Assembly: GCF_000344685.1 (NCBI RefSeq)
Contig: NW_006920410.1
Location: 1,944,608 to 2,008,607 of the forward strand
Origin: Gloeophyllum trabeum ATCC 11539
Taxonomy: Eukaryota; Basidiomycota; Agaricomycetes; Gloeophyllales; Gloeophyllaceae
Direction of reading: 5' to 3'
Length of the DNA stretch: 64,000 nucleotides
Both the position numbers and the translations under genes were made by a program. Positions 44,231-56,000 of this stretch are shown here, in pieces (the stretch's first letter is position 1; every line of letters begins with the position of its first letter). The notes beneath the pieces were generated by a model. The model worked only from the letters and a program-made list of their open reading frames with translations. It did not search any database and was not told where the DNA came from.

Positions 44231-46761
44231 GGTTTAGTTGAGTTTGGAGACCGGGATTGAGGAGAGTCTTGGCAGACAGCTTGGAAGAACGCGTCGCCAC
44301 AGTCACATCAGCTGCACAATGAACGCGTCTGTCACGTGCGTCAGCTAAAAATAGCAATGGGCCGCTATCATACAGGACTGCCACGGTCGGGTCACCCTGA
44401 TAGTAATAGTTCCTTTGCTTTTCCCAAGTATCATTCACTGCGATCACAGCTGATTAACATTGATCTGCCACTGCTGCATCTACCATATCAGCTGTGGCAG
44501 TTGAACGTTGAGTTGGCGCATCTTTGTTTCCTTACTGCAAGGCGCTCCCGGTGCGGTTACGGCATGTTCAACATCCGTCTCACTGGGCCCGGCCCGGGTG
44601 AGAAGTGCCCGCTCTAATTGAGGAAATGAATATTCAGTCTGGACGAAAACTGAGAGGACTGACGGTTGCTGCAATCCATGCTTATACACGCACTGGGAGC
44701 CATCGCCAAGGGTACGGGATTAGGCTGAGAAAACTTTCCATCGGTCCATGAGATCAAGCTTTGTCTGGTGTTCATGTTTCTTCAAGTTAGAACTCGCCGC
44801 TGATCTTCCATTTACATCCTCTTGTTCAGGCCAGGTATCTGCCTTGAATATTCAGACTTCATCCCACCATGTCCAGAGAGCCCTCGGGAAAGGCAATATA
44901 CCTGCCCGCACATGCGTTCCACGTATGGCTCCGGAGATTCATGGAACTCCCGAGATCCATGCCCCAATCTTTTTCGCGTCTCCGCGCATGCTCCGAGATA
45001 GTGTTGCATATCTCGAGGACGACACTGTTCCCACGAGGGCAGCGGACTTCGCCGTCTGCGACTCGGCCGGCGCGCTCAGCTCTCTTGGATAATGTTTAAA
45101 CTCGCCGTCACGATCCAAGTTCTGGTCGAACAAACAATTTCTGTTGGTCAGAATATGACGTCCCCCTTCCGCGACCTTGGGTAGTCTTCTGAAGTGACTG
45201 GCTCCAGCGCTGAGGTTGCCTCCTAGCGTGTGTATACAGGTGATACCGAGGCTCAAGCTCATTTACAGAACGCCTGTGCCCTCGCAGTGCTCCAGTGGGT
45301 ACGTCGTCATAAGCTGCTATATAATTCCGAAATAAGAAGGGATAGACTCCGGTAAGTTATTCCTTAGTTCCCTGGCCCTCCATGCCACTGTAATCGGCCG
45401 GGGCTTACCTACTTCCGATCGCAAACCATGACTTTATCTGTGTCTGCAAAGTCATTCAGTCCAAAAACCACAATACCTACCCGTCCAAAATGCTTGACGT
45501 CTGGTTCGTTCTATCCTAGTGTCATGGTATTTTTCGTACTTGGGAGGAGAGGTGCGAGCGAGCATTCTATACCTGTACATACTGACGCTTGCCCATCAGC
45601 CATCAGCCATCCGTCGCAGGTCCCACGTTCCTGGACGCTTGTCGCTTAATGCCGTGCCTTAGCTGCGCAAATCACGCATCGGCGTCATGCGGTAATGGAC
45701 AAGGCTGTGGACACCCTTGAAGGTACATGTCCTAGCTTAGTCCAACTCTATTCGTTCCCGGGAGCGCCTGGCGCAGTTGCGAGACGCTGCTCGTGGTCAG
45801 TCAACAGTACTTGTAGGAGGACCCGCACCTATTGAAAATGATCGCATTGAAGCGAATTCTAATGCCACGAAAGGAAGGTTCAGTGGGCCTACCGTATTCA
45901 TCGCCCGCTACGGTATCAGAGTCTTGCTTCCGTGCCTATCTATCTGGAGCCTGGGCTGGGCCTTTCTTATTACCTGACAGCCGCCAGACCCCATAGCCAT
46001 TCTATGCACCGAGGCGACGGGCTCGGGTATCTCTAGTAGAGTCGTCCGTGACGTCCAAAGTCTCAACGCTCACCCCGGCGGCAAGTCGTCGGTACTGAAC
46101 AAGAGCGAGCAGCGCAGTCGAGCTGAGCCGTCGGATCTGCTGCTCCCCAGGACTCGTGACAATGCGAATCTTCGGGCGCATAAAGTTTGTGGTACGCGAC
46201 ATAATATATCACAGACGCGCTTCCTACATGCAATATCTAACGCCAGGCTCGGGATCGCGGCTGGGTTTGACGGCTGTGACTTGTTTCTTTTCTTTTCTCC
46301 ACGGCGATCGTTAATGTGTTGGCTGACATCATGATAAGATTAGTTGTTCAGCTGGACTTAAGGTTCTCGGGTCGTGTGCGAATTCGTCCCGTGTGTCAAG
46401 ATCACTTCGTGAATAATAACACGAGTGCCTGACTGCATTGAATCGGCCCAACCATGTGTGCCGCATCTACTAAAAGCCCTCTGGTATTGGCTCCCTACGA
46501 GTCGTGACGAGGAACGCCCGAGTCAAGCGCTGGTAGCCATGTTCTAGGAAGATCGTATAGGATTTTTACTGAATGTATCAAACCGGATATACTACATATT
46601 ATCGCAAGGTGCCTTACAAGGCCATCCAAGAGCATACTCAAGCTTGCGGCTATGTAATTATAGAATGGAGGAGTAAGTTTCAGTGCGAGAATGCGCAGTT
46701 CTATATACCCAAATCCCGGAAAGACAACTGTTATCGCCGTATTCAGTCTTTCCTGGGATAT
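44231..46761. other. Gene-poor stretch between Mad2 and the REX4-like gene
   Basis: About 2.5 kb with no recognisable protein. Frames are short on both strands. The best ATG-initiated one is a 66-codon minus-strand ORF at 46002-46202 (starts MSRTTNFMRPKIRIVTSPGE), with no family I recognise. No terminal repeats, tRNA or simple repeats stand out. Confidence 0.5.
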
Positions 46762-47548
46762 CTATGTATAACATCGGGAGAATGTGGAAGGGGGCAAAGC
46801 GCACGGCCAATGCCCGCCGTTAATAGCGACTTCCCATTCTTGATAACTAGAGCGGTAGAGGTCCATAGCGGCTCGTGCATTTTCGAGCTAGGTTGCAGAA
46901 TTGCGCCTACGTTTAATCATTGGCTATTAGGGAGGAAACGCGAAACGCTCACCGGACATACATTCTCGTCGCCACATCTTCGCCTCATGAAATGCCACAT
47001 GAGCGTCTTGAGCCCGATTATCTGGTTGGGGCCTGCGCCCTGAACCCGGAGGGCATTCCGGAATGGCTGATAGAGGGCCACGTCACGCGTGTTTACCGCA
47101 GGATGTGGAATTCCTAAAACGGAGAGATCGTTCCACAATGAATGGCCGACAAGGATCCTGTTTTGTATGATTTGCGCTACGCGGGCCTGGACGGCTGAGA
47201 AGGCTGGCGCATTGTCTGTCGAGGTCGGCAGTCAGTATAGCACCTCCAGACAGAGGAATCCACGCACGAAGATGGTGAGGCTGGATGCCTGTGGAGGCGG
47301 TCCGATAATCGGCTACGGGCGTGGCAGGACTCGGTGCGACGAAGGTGTCAAGCACGACTTGACCCCGGTAGTCTACGATAGCCACGCGTCTATAATACGC
47401 ATAATAGTGTAAATTTCAATTTTTCCCGGTTGATGCGCCGCCCACGCAAGACGTACGCCAGCATCGAGGTGCTTCCGCCTGGACCGACGCCGACATTGCA
47501 GGTGGAGATGGCAATGACTTGATTGTCTGGGTCAGTGATTTTCGACAT
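46762..47548 (-). CDS. REX4-like DEDDh-fold protein lacking catalytic residues
   Basis: The gene matches fungal REX4-type RNA exonucleases, but several catalytic positions are changed. ATG at 47548 (MSKITDPDNQVIAISTCNVG) leads to VGPGGSTSMLA, then by splicing RVAIVDYRGQVVLDTFVAPS, DYRTASTGIQPHHL, HNAPAFSAVQARVAQIIQNR, ILVGHSLWNDLSVLGIPHPA, TRDVALYQPFRNALR, PNQIIGLKTLMWHFMRR, and a last exon LENARAAMDLYRSSYQEWE before TAG at 46762-46764. Exo I is normally DCEMVGVG; here it reads TCN-VGVG, losing Asp and Glu. Exo III normally has H...ED; here V...EN. Exo II Asp (HSLWND) remains. Frame, four exons and splice sites are intact, so it is not an obvious pseudogene; about 200 residues. Confidence 0.75.
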
Positions 47549-50500
47549 TGGGAAGAAGACAACAGTGAAGACAATACGAACGAGTTGAGACTGAGGACAG
47601 CTGCAGAGTCTTTTAACACTGGCTGTTGAATGTAACATCGTTCTAGGGTGCTTGAGCAACGCTAAATGACAGACAAGGGCGAATTCCCAAAACCTGACAG
47701 AGAAAGAAGAGATGGAGGAGATGGATTGGCATTTGAGTGAACTCCGTTGGCATTCATAAAGTCAAGTTTAGGCTATAGCAGAGACCCCGCTGCGAGAGGT
47801 TCTATAACGTTTCGAGACCTAGTTTGAATGAATTGCTGGTACCACCCAGCAATGTCAGAGTAAGCATCAACGATCGGAGGCAGCACGAGGAAGAAGGCCT
47901 ACAAAGTACGTAGGAGTCGATGGGGGCAGGCAGCGGCCAGGGATCACGATTTCCGCGGACGAAGGAAGCGTCGCAAAGCTGCAAAACAAGCCAGCGCAGC
48001 TTCCTCGTCCGAGGCGGAGATCCTGGAGATGCAATTTAGCCTTCCAGCGACGGCAGATCCAAATCTCCCCCCGAAGCGCCGTGCAGCTCGCCCCCGACGT
48101 TGGCGACTTGATAGGCTATCCGCTAGCCCAGACGATCCGCTGCCATCCACGGCCATCTCGGCCTCCAGCCTTGCGTTGTGTCATGGCCACAACATTGTAC
48201 TGCGCTGCTGGAGCTGGTTCTAGACCTTGAGCAGGAGCGGTGGCCAATCCCTTGATGGTGAATCTAGCGGGCATGAATCGAACTACTTCATTGATGTTGT
48301 GGAGCGACATCAGCCAGAGGAGCAGCCTTGGCCATCAAGTCCGCGGCAGATCCGCGAAGCCTGTATTGCCTTTTCTGGCCACAGAGGCCCAGCGAATATT
48401 GTCCCCCTGTTCGAATGTACCACAACGCCAGCCAAAATATGGAGACGCAACGCGTCAGTATCCAAATCCTGCGTCATACTCAATTCCACGTCGCTCGTCC
48501 GGCGTTGTGGGGCCACACTACTGTATGATTCTTTCCAGCGAGTCTAGGCCGTATCTCTAGTTGCAGGCTTGGAGTATGCGATCACTAGTACGGCAATCCT
48601 TCTTCGGTATCCCTAGCATGAAGCTAAGGCCCTCGATCCGTTTGAGATACTCATACATGGAAGAAATGCCAGGACCCTTTGTAACGTCGAATATGGGGGA
48701 GGCTCTTCTCACGAAAATCCTGAGCTACCCGGGGACCCTCGCATCGTAAACATAATCCCCGCTCGAGGCGGCTATATCATTGCAGTACGTAAATTAACTT
48801 GAACTATCATCTGTCTCTGAAGGCCTCGGTAGGTTGTCGACGCGTTGACTGGCCTCATAGCATATTTGCCATAGGATGCCATCAGTCATTTCCCGCAGAG
48901 TGAGTGCTCGGTGCAGCACGTCCTTGACACGACCAATGTTACCTCCGGTAGCTTGGAGCATGGCTCGATCCTTGCGTCTGCGGCAGCAGTGTCTTTCTGG
49001 AAGTTGTCATCTCTGACAAAGCAGGTGGCTTGGATTCATCCTCGAGAGACCGTACCAAGTTCACCCAAGATTAGCATACCACTTAACGACGATCTATCGA
49101 TCGCCCATGTCACGGAAGAGTCCGTTAGACACTGGGCAAGGTCCTCCAAGCTGAGGTAATCTTATGACAGGAGGAGCCAGATCTGGCAACCACCCTACGT
49201 CTAGTATTTGCGAACCAGTGCTTATTACGGTAAACCCTTCTTTTAGGACGCAGGTCCGTGCAGACAAGTCCTCCAAGAGCATCCATGGGAAGGAACCTAT
49301 CGCCTGATGAACGTCCCGTGCCCGAGAAGACGGCCAGGCTAATGTTACACCAGCCGAAGATTGTCACAGGGACTTGCGTACTGGCCAGAACAGGAAATTA
49401 TGTCGCCAATGGCAGATGTCGGTTCACGAACCGTGATTACGCGTTTGCAGAGCGAGGCGCGTTCCCGCTATTGCCTCCACGGCTTTTAATATTAATCTGG
49501 GACAGGGCAGAAAGATTAAATCGGACGAGAAGAGCGTGCCTGCACTGGACAAGATCCGTCCATATTACAGACTGTGCCGGTATTCTTTTGCGCATCTAGA
49601 AGGGCCAACGCCCATGCCCAGAGATGCAAGTGACATATCTGCATTCTGGCGCGCCTGTTAAGCCCGCTCGGCATTTCCTTTGGGTCCCGAAGCGCGCAGG
49701 GAAGGGTACATAGACTGTACCGTGCCTTCGGACGCAATGACACTGGCTTCTACCAGCGATGTTCGACGCAGATACTCCTTTTGGAAAGATGCCGCCTGCC
49801 TCGAGTGGGTGAGCAGGAGCGTCGGCGGTGAGTCCATTTCGCGGGTAGCACACCCTCCGAGGGCCTTCTTTCATTCCCGAGCATCAGCTTTAAGTGACCG
49901 CGTTTGCCCGTGCGGCGTCAGAGATTGCGGAGGAAATGGCGTACCATAAGTGTGCACCTGCGTGGATCGGCACCGGAACCGCCGGTTCGTGTCTCAGGAT
50001 GAATATAGCGGAAATGTACGCCCCCATATCAACGGAGTGTAACGATCCCGTATCCTCTTGACGCGATCGTGTACGTGAATTATGAAATCGAGATCCGAGG
50101 TCGTATATCCCCTCGCCGGTGCGCTGAGTGTGCCACATCGTGAACAGACTCAAGCTACAGAGGTCATTTATCCAGCTCTACTTAATATTGGGGACTGTTC
50201 AACTTTCAGCGTTCAGTACGCAGGACGCAGGCCAGATATATATACCCGTGGCGACTGTGGCTATTAATCGTCTTAGAAGGCGTTTCTGATCCTAACCCAC
50301 CTACACACGGCTCTAGGTGCGAGTTGGTTACTTGGGTTCCTGTATGTGGGCTCCCTGAAAGCCCCAAGCCGTAGTAGAAGCTGCTATCGACGTCGGCAGT
50401 CTACTAGGTTCCGTAGACGGGTGGAGTGCCGGTTCTAGACTCTTCGTCATGGGCGGAAGTGAAGGTGCTTACAGTCCCAGAGAATGATAAACGAAGCTGA

Positions 50501-51978
50501 AGGTGGGGTAACGCCTTCAGCGGTTTGGATACCGACTCCGGCGGGGCGCTGTGTCATAAAGCAGAGCGGGAAAGTATGGACGCAAGTAGAGCGCGGCTCA
50601 TATAACCTCTCGTAGCGGAAAGCCGAGTATACGCGGGTGAATTACCGTACTAGCTCACACTAGCACGGAAAATCCAAGCGCTCATGTGGCTGGGCTGCGT
50701 TACCAACATCTTCGGGAAAGATCCCTTAACAAAGTCCTTTGGGGTCGGGTGGAGCATGCCTATGCGCACTCCACGAGCGGATATTCTCAGTAGCCACTCC
50801 GAGGAAATCTGAAATGGACGGATTTTACGTCCGTGCCTGCAATGCCGAGATGCTGCGCTTCAACTCAGCAAAAGTAAACGGCTGAACCTGGACCAAATTT
50901 CTTGATACGACTGAGCCGTCCGATTGCCTCTAGAAGTCAAGATCGTGGCAGGCTCACCTGCCCGTGTTCCCGGCAATACAAATATATCCGTAACAACGAA
51001 GGTCGCCGCGGGACGGCGGTGCACGTTACCGCCCTGACGGCCATGTTTTTGCGAGATTGACAAGGTTGCCGTCCGCGTAGACTTGCAGCCTAGCATTCCA
51101 ACACGGGCAGTAGTGCATGCCGTTGCCACTGTACGTCAAGACCCTGGCTCATTATTTCGAGCTGACTCGCACCAGGCCAGTCCTTCAGTAGACAAAGAGC
51201 AAATTCATGAATACCCTGAAATTCACTAGCGGGGATGTTACGTACTGTGCTGTTTGCGCTCCAATGCAGCTGTCCTGGGACAGATAGCTTTGGGACCGAT
51301 GGTAGATCCCCTGATGCAACTTTCAGTGTGAAATCGAGTATTGGACCACCATGCGCCTATGAACGAAAACGGCGGGCCACTGGGCGCCATCAAAGCCTTA
51401 GCTACGGTTCTTGGTATAATCTTTCCACTTCAAGAGTTATAGTTGTAGTGCCTCCTCATGCCAGAGCAAGGGAGTATGGGGAGGTCGTAGGCCCGGATAG
51501 CAAGATATACGACGTTTGGTCCTGGCGCTCAAGTGTCGACAGGAATGCTCCAAGTCACCTCTCCTGAAGGAATCGAGAGCTCAAATCCACTGAGTCTCGA
51601 AATTTTTGAAACTTGTACTTTCGCATATTCCTCCGTCATGTTGACAGCCAGATGTAGATTCCCAGACCTGAGGTTTTTGGCAAGCGGAGTGAACATCTTC
51701 CTGTAGCTCCTTCCATATGAACCTTCGTATGGGTTAAGACGCCAGCTACTAGACATATTGCCGACCAGTCAAAACAAAGTCGGAGGCCACTCATTTATTG
51801 GCCACTCAGTTGCGCCTTACGCTTTGGTTACGCTGACAGACGCGTCGCATCACGTGAAAGTAATGAGTAACGCGCCACAGCGCGTCACGCCAGCGGCAGC
51901 GCTGCTTGAATCGGCCGTGTATACCCTGCGACGTGGCCCTTGCTATACAGCTTTCCTGAACCCTTGAAGGTCGTGAGG
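47549..51978. other. Gene-poor block with unrecognised coding traces
   Basis: About 4.4 kb without a gene I can name. Possible traces: plus strand 47870-48222, an open frame rich in Arg/Lys (HDFRGRRKRRKAAKQASA, then LPPKRRAARPRRWRLDRL). Minus strand 48794-48961, 56 codons (MLQATGGNIGRVKDVLHRAL). Minus 48557-48658 (MYEYLKRIEGLSFMLGIPKK). Minus 48310-48500 (LDTDALRLHILAGVVVHSNR). Plus about 49889-50061 (AASEIAEEMAYHKCAPAWIG). These cannot be joined into one credible transcript. From 50280 to 51230 only random-looking short frames are seen. Confidence 0.4.
48557..48961 (-). pseudogene. Possible decayed minus-strand gene remnant
   Basis: Two frames on the same strand look protein-like: 48794-48961 (ATGGNIGRVKDVLHRALTLR, then WQICYEASQRVDNLPRPSET) and 48557-48658 (YEYLKRIEGLSFMLGIPKKD). 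The phrase ATGGN-x-G-RV is reminiscent of the C-terminal lid of AAA+ ATPases, but no Walker motif is visible upstream. They may be fragments of a decayed gene or chance. I do not recognise a family. Confidence 0.25.
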
Positions 51979-52925
51979 ATGCCCGCAGAGACTCCGGACG
52001 AGAAACAATGTCGCATATGTCTTGATGGTCCTGATCCTGAATTGGGTCGGCTCATACGGCCGTGTCAGTGTCGAGGGTCGATCAGTGTAAGTGGTCACTG
52101 GAAGCGGTAGCTGAACTGAGGTCAATGTTCACCATATAGCCATAGTATGTGCACGTCAAGTGCCTCCAGCGTTGGCGGAACTCTTCAGAGACCGCCTTCT
52201 TTGCGTGTCCACAGTGCAACTATCGTTACCACTTCGCACGCACCAGAGTCGTGGGCATCGCGACCAACCCTGGTGAGCCCGTCGGATTTTCATCAAATGG
52301 GACATGGCTCAGTGGTGATGAAGTTGTTGTTGGAGCAGTGTCGTCCGTATTGTTTACGCTCCTCGTCCTGTGCTCTTCATTCGTCACGACCTATTTCCTG
52401 AGTTCCCTAGAGGACAGTCCAGTGGATGGCTACTACTACGTATCTTTCTGGCCCTACGATGTTGTCAGAGATATTGTACGTGCCGCGATTCGGATTATGC
52501 AAGATCAAGATGCCATTCTGGACGACACTCTCGTAGGCGGGCGAATTCGGCGGCCTCGACCATCTACTCCCATTCCCATGAAACCTCCGGGTCTGCTGAA
52601 GCGATTGGCGCAGCGGTTTCTATTGGGTCTTCCCGTGGTTGGTGCGGGATCGCTGGTGCACATGCTGTTGTCAATGCCTTTCCCAATCGGGTGGCTTGCT
52701 CGTTATCGGGCCACCCGTAGTAGGCGGGGTGGCGGAGACCTTGCGACCATAGTAATTGTGGTCCTTATCATTGTCGGAGCTGCCCGGTGAGTTTGCAACG
52801 TGTCGTGCGTCCAGTCCTGGTGCTGAGTGGTACGAAGTACGCTCCTGAAGGTCTACGGCTGGACACAGAAGATCACTCAGCGTCTTCTCCTGCGGGCAGA
52901 GGACGCTATTCTTGAAGTCGGGTGA
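51979..52925 (+). CDS. RING-CH (MARCH-type) membrane E3 ubiquitin ligase
   Basis: ATG at 51979 gives MPAETPDEKQCRICLDGPDP. The RING-CH domain has C-x2-C (CRIC), then CQCRGSISYVHVKCLQRWR (C-x-C, H-x2-C), then FFACPQCNYRY (C-x2-C), the C4HC3 order. Three hydrophobic segments follow: VVVGAVSSVLFTLLVLCSSF; RFLLGLPVVGAGSLVHMLLS; DLATIVIVVLIIVGAA. So it is a membrane ligase, probably of the endoplasmic reticulum or endosomes. Two introns: gtaagt at about 52090-52146 inside the RING, and about 52786-52840. For the second, an acgaag acceptor, rather than the next one, gives RTLLKVYGWTQKITQRLLLR and ends in AEDAILEVG, TGA at 52923-52925. About 270 residues. It converges with the nucleoporin gene. Confidence 0.88.
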
Positions 52926-53034
52926 AGCCGGGGTCATCAGTTTTGGAGGATCAGCAATCGGCCACATATATGAATATGTACGATGAGAATATGGAAATGA
53001 TGCGACTACATACATATACAGTATCTCCAGAACA

Positions 53035-56000
53035 TCACCAGACCTTGCCGCCTGTCCGCACGTACCGTCTGAGTGCCTCGTAGGCAGCTTTGGTTTCTGT
53101 CCTATTCGGATCCAACTCAGAGAGATACAGGCCCACCGCGCCATCTATCCGATCTACTGGGAACTCCCGAGCAGCAGATGATAGCGGTCGCTGTGCTTCT
53201 TGCATCCAGTCTGTTAGAAGCACCGCGATGTCCGAGGAGATAGCTTGGACATTAGATTGGTCATTGAATGGTGGGACCTATTCCACATAGAACAGCGAAG
53301 ATCGTCATGAGGACTTAATCTTGTCAAACTGGCTCTGCTAACGCACCTGAGATTCGTACATCTCATTAAAGATGTCCCAGATCTCGCCATAAGGCACTCC
53401 ACACTGCACCAGAACGCGCGGCGCCCATCCGTACGGGATTACACCCTTGTTAGCTAGCTCAAAGCGAACAAGCAGAGATGCAATGTATTCTGCATGGGCG
53501 TAAGCTCATTGTGCGCTCGGATGCTAAGAATTTGAGCTTGACACTCACGCAGAGGGAACGCGCTCTCCGAGGGGTAGAACCGGTGCCCAAGCGAAACAAC
53601 CTTTGAGATCAACTGGTCTGCGCCTTCTTTAGGATCGACCCCTGCGGTGGCTGGCGAGAAAATCATGCTTCTGTTTGTATAATCGGTATAGCGCTAACTC
53701 ACTATCCGCGAATATTCTGTTCCAAATAGGTCTCACTAGATGTTCATCTCGATGATCAGAGACATGTAGAATCAGCAATTGCATCTCTCGAAGATCGAAA
53801 GGCGCGGCGTATAACTCGAAGAGCTACAAAGGATCCTAGCGTTAGCTTCGCCCGCCGGGAAGAAATTCAGGCAGGCTCTACAAACCTCAGTCATGGTGAA
53901 CAATCGTCGCCCGAGCAACTGGATCCTCTCTCTGACTTCTTCTGCGTCTTTAATATGGGGTACGAGGGTGTGGTACATTTCAAGCTGCACTTGCGCAACC
54001 TCCAGCTTGTCCTCCAATTCTGCTAGGAAAGCGATTGCCGTCTCATGTCTCCCCTCAGCTGAGATTGGGTGTGACTTCGCGTTGCCAACGGCCAGGGTCA
54101 GATACTCCAGCCGCTCCTCCAGCGTTAGTCCGAGCCTACGAAGCCGATATCAACAACCCCACGCGTTCTTAGAATCCGCAACACTGACTGCAAAGAATCT
54201 GCGAGAGCGGCAAGTACCTCTGCTGCGCGTAGTGGCTGACCATTTTTGACATAAAACTGCCATAACAATTGATATTTCTGCACTGTTATCGGTTCGCGTC
54301 TTAAGTGAGCTTCGAGGTAAGGAGGACGCATCTGTGTAAATAAATGATGAGATGGGATCCCGGAGCAATGGCTCATGCACGAACCTCCAACAGTTCATCG
54401 GCGACTCCCTTGCCCAGTAGCCATTCATACATGGTGGAATGGAACATTTCGTCGTTGCTGGCGAAAGCTAGTGCGAAGGCATGACTACGAATAGTTTCCG
54501 GATCTTCCGGTCCGTCTCCTTGTTCGGGTGCTGCACCTGCCCTCTCCTCGAATACGGTCAGGGAGTCCAACACTAGGTCATAACATTGCTTCCTTCGTTC
54601 CCAGAACTCTGAACGTCGGTCGCTCGCAGGGCAGCCGGCATACCAGTACTCCTGACCAAGACGTTCGGCGTCGACGACCTGAGCGTAGTGCAGTGGCAAT
54701 TCCACAGCCCCTGTCATGTATTAGTGAGAGTAGGTCATTGATATCAAGCGATACAAACCTTTCGGGTATCTTAGCTGCTGATATTCACCACATATCTCGC
54801 GAAGTTTCTCTAATGTCAGGATGGCCCCCGCTTTTATGAATAGTCTTGATAGTGCGTTATTGGTAGTAGTACTGGGCCACTATACCATGTCACTCACCGC
54901 AGTGACTCGTTCAACCAATTCTGCTTCTCCGCCAAATTGACTGTTTCCGCGGCTTTACGCACATTCTCTTTGGCCTAGGATCCGTCCTTGTTCAGCACCC
55001 TCCTATGGAAACCAGGTCACCATTTACCTTATAAAACAGGACATCATCTGTACTACAGAACGAGCCACATCGCTCCTGGAGCACTTCGCTTATGGTGTCA
55101 ACCTATATTAATGTCAACTCACTGAAAAGCAAAGCTAAGTCAATCACGGACGCTAATCTGTTGCCCTATCTGCTGGTCGATCACCACGTTCACGAGGGCC
55201 CTGGCCGCAGTAATGCCTTCACTTGTTACCACGAGACCCTCAAAAGTAAGTGAGGTAATCATCTTCTGGGTCTCAGGGTCACATCTGTAAAAGTGAAAGG
55301 ATTAGATATCGTATAGAGTGTTCAATCCGCCACTCACTGGGCAATAAGGTCAGCTAGCTTGTAGTCTACCAAAAGGAGAAGGAACGATATAGCTTCGATG
55401 GTCCTAGCAAGCAGCGCTTGAAGTTGTGAAACTGAGCTTTGTTCGGCCTAGAGGAAATCCTCATTAGATCCCACAAACTCTAGAGCATGTTGTGTATAAT
55501 AATACCTTCCACGCTTCTTGCTCGCTTGCAGCGGCGCCTCTCGCACCTGCTTTGTCCCCAGGAGCGGAATGGAACAGATGCGGATTCTTGTCCAAGAATT
55601 CCTTCAGAGCGTGAAGGTTCTTCTGTGTCGTCACGAGAGTCTCCTCAGGTATGCCGCACTCTGCTAAACCGAGAGCCCTGTGTGATATCAGCATGCCTTG
55701 TTCATTCTTGCCGGACGTAACCTGCGGGGTCTCTTACCCGGTTTGGACCAACTTCACTTTCCACAATGGTCGTACGAGTCTCGCAAAGTAGAATGCGAAT
55801 CCTTCTCGACGGCCACTGAAGATCGCACTCCCCGCATTCTCACCTGTATCACTTGAGCGATGCGAAAATATCGAGATATAAGCCACGTACTTGTGCCAAG
55901 CGTTGCCCGTTCTGCCCACATGGGTCGCTCCCCAAAGTCATAGAAGGCTTGTTTTGCTACAGCCGCTATCTCGGAGCTAACGTTGGCTATCTTTCCAGTA

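Noticed and set aside
46002..46202. 66-codon minus-strand ORF
   Set aside because: It has an ATG and a stop but no recognisable family, splice partners or conserved motif; such length is expected by chance.
50860..51129. 89-codon minus-strand ORF in the gene-poor block
   Set aside because: It begins with a non-ATG codon and its composition looks random.
51529..51756. 75-codon minus-strand ORF starting MSSSWRLNPYEGSYGRSYRK
   Set aside because: It briefly suggested a P450 N terminus, but no membrane anchor or P450 motif is present.
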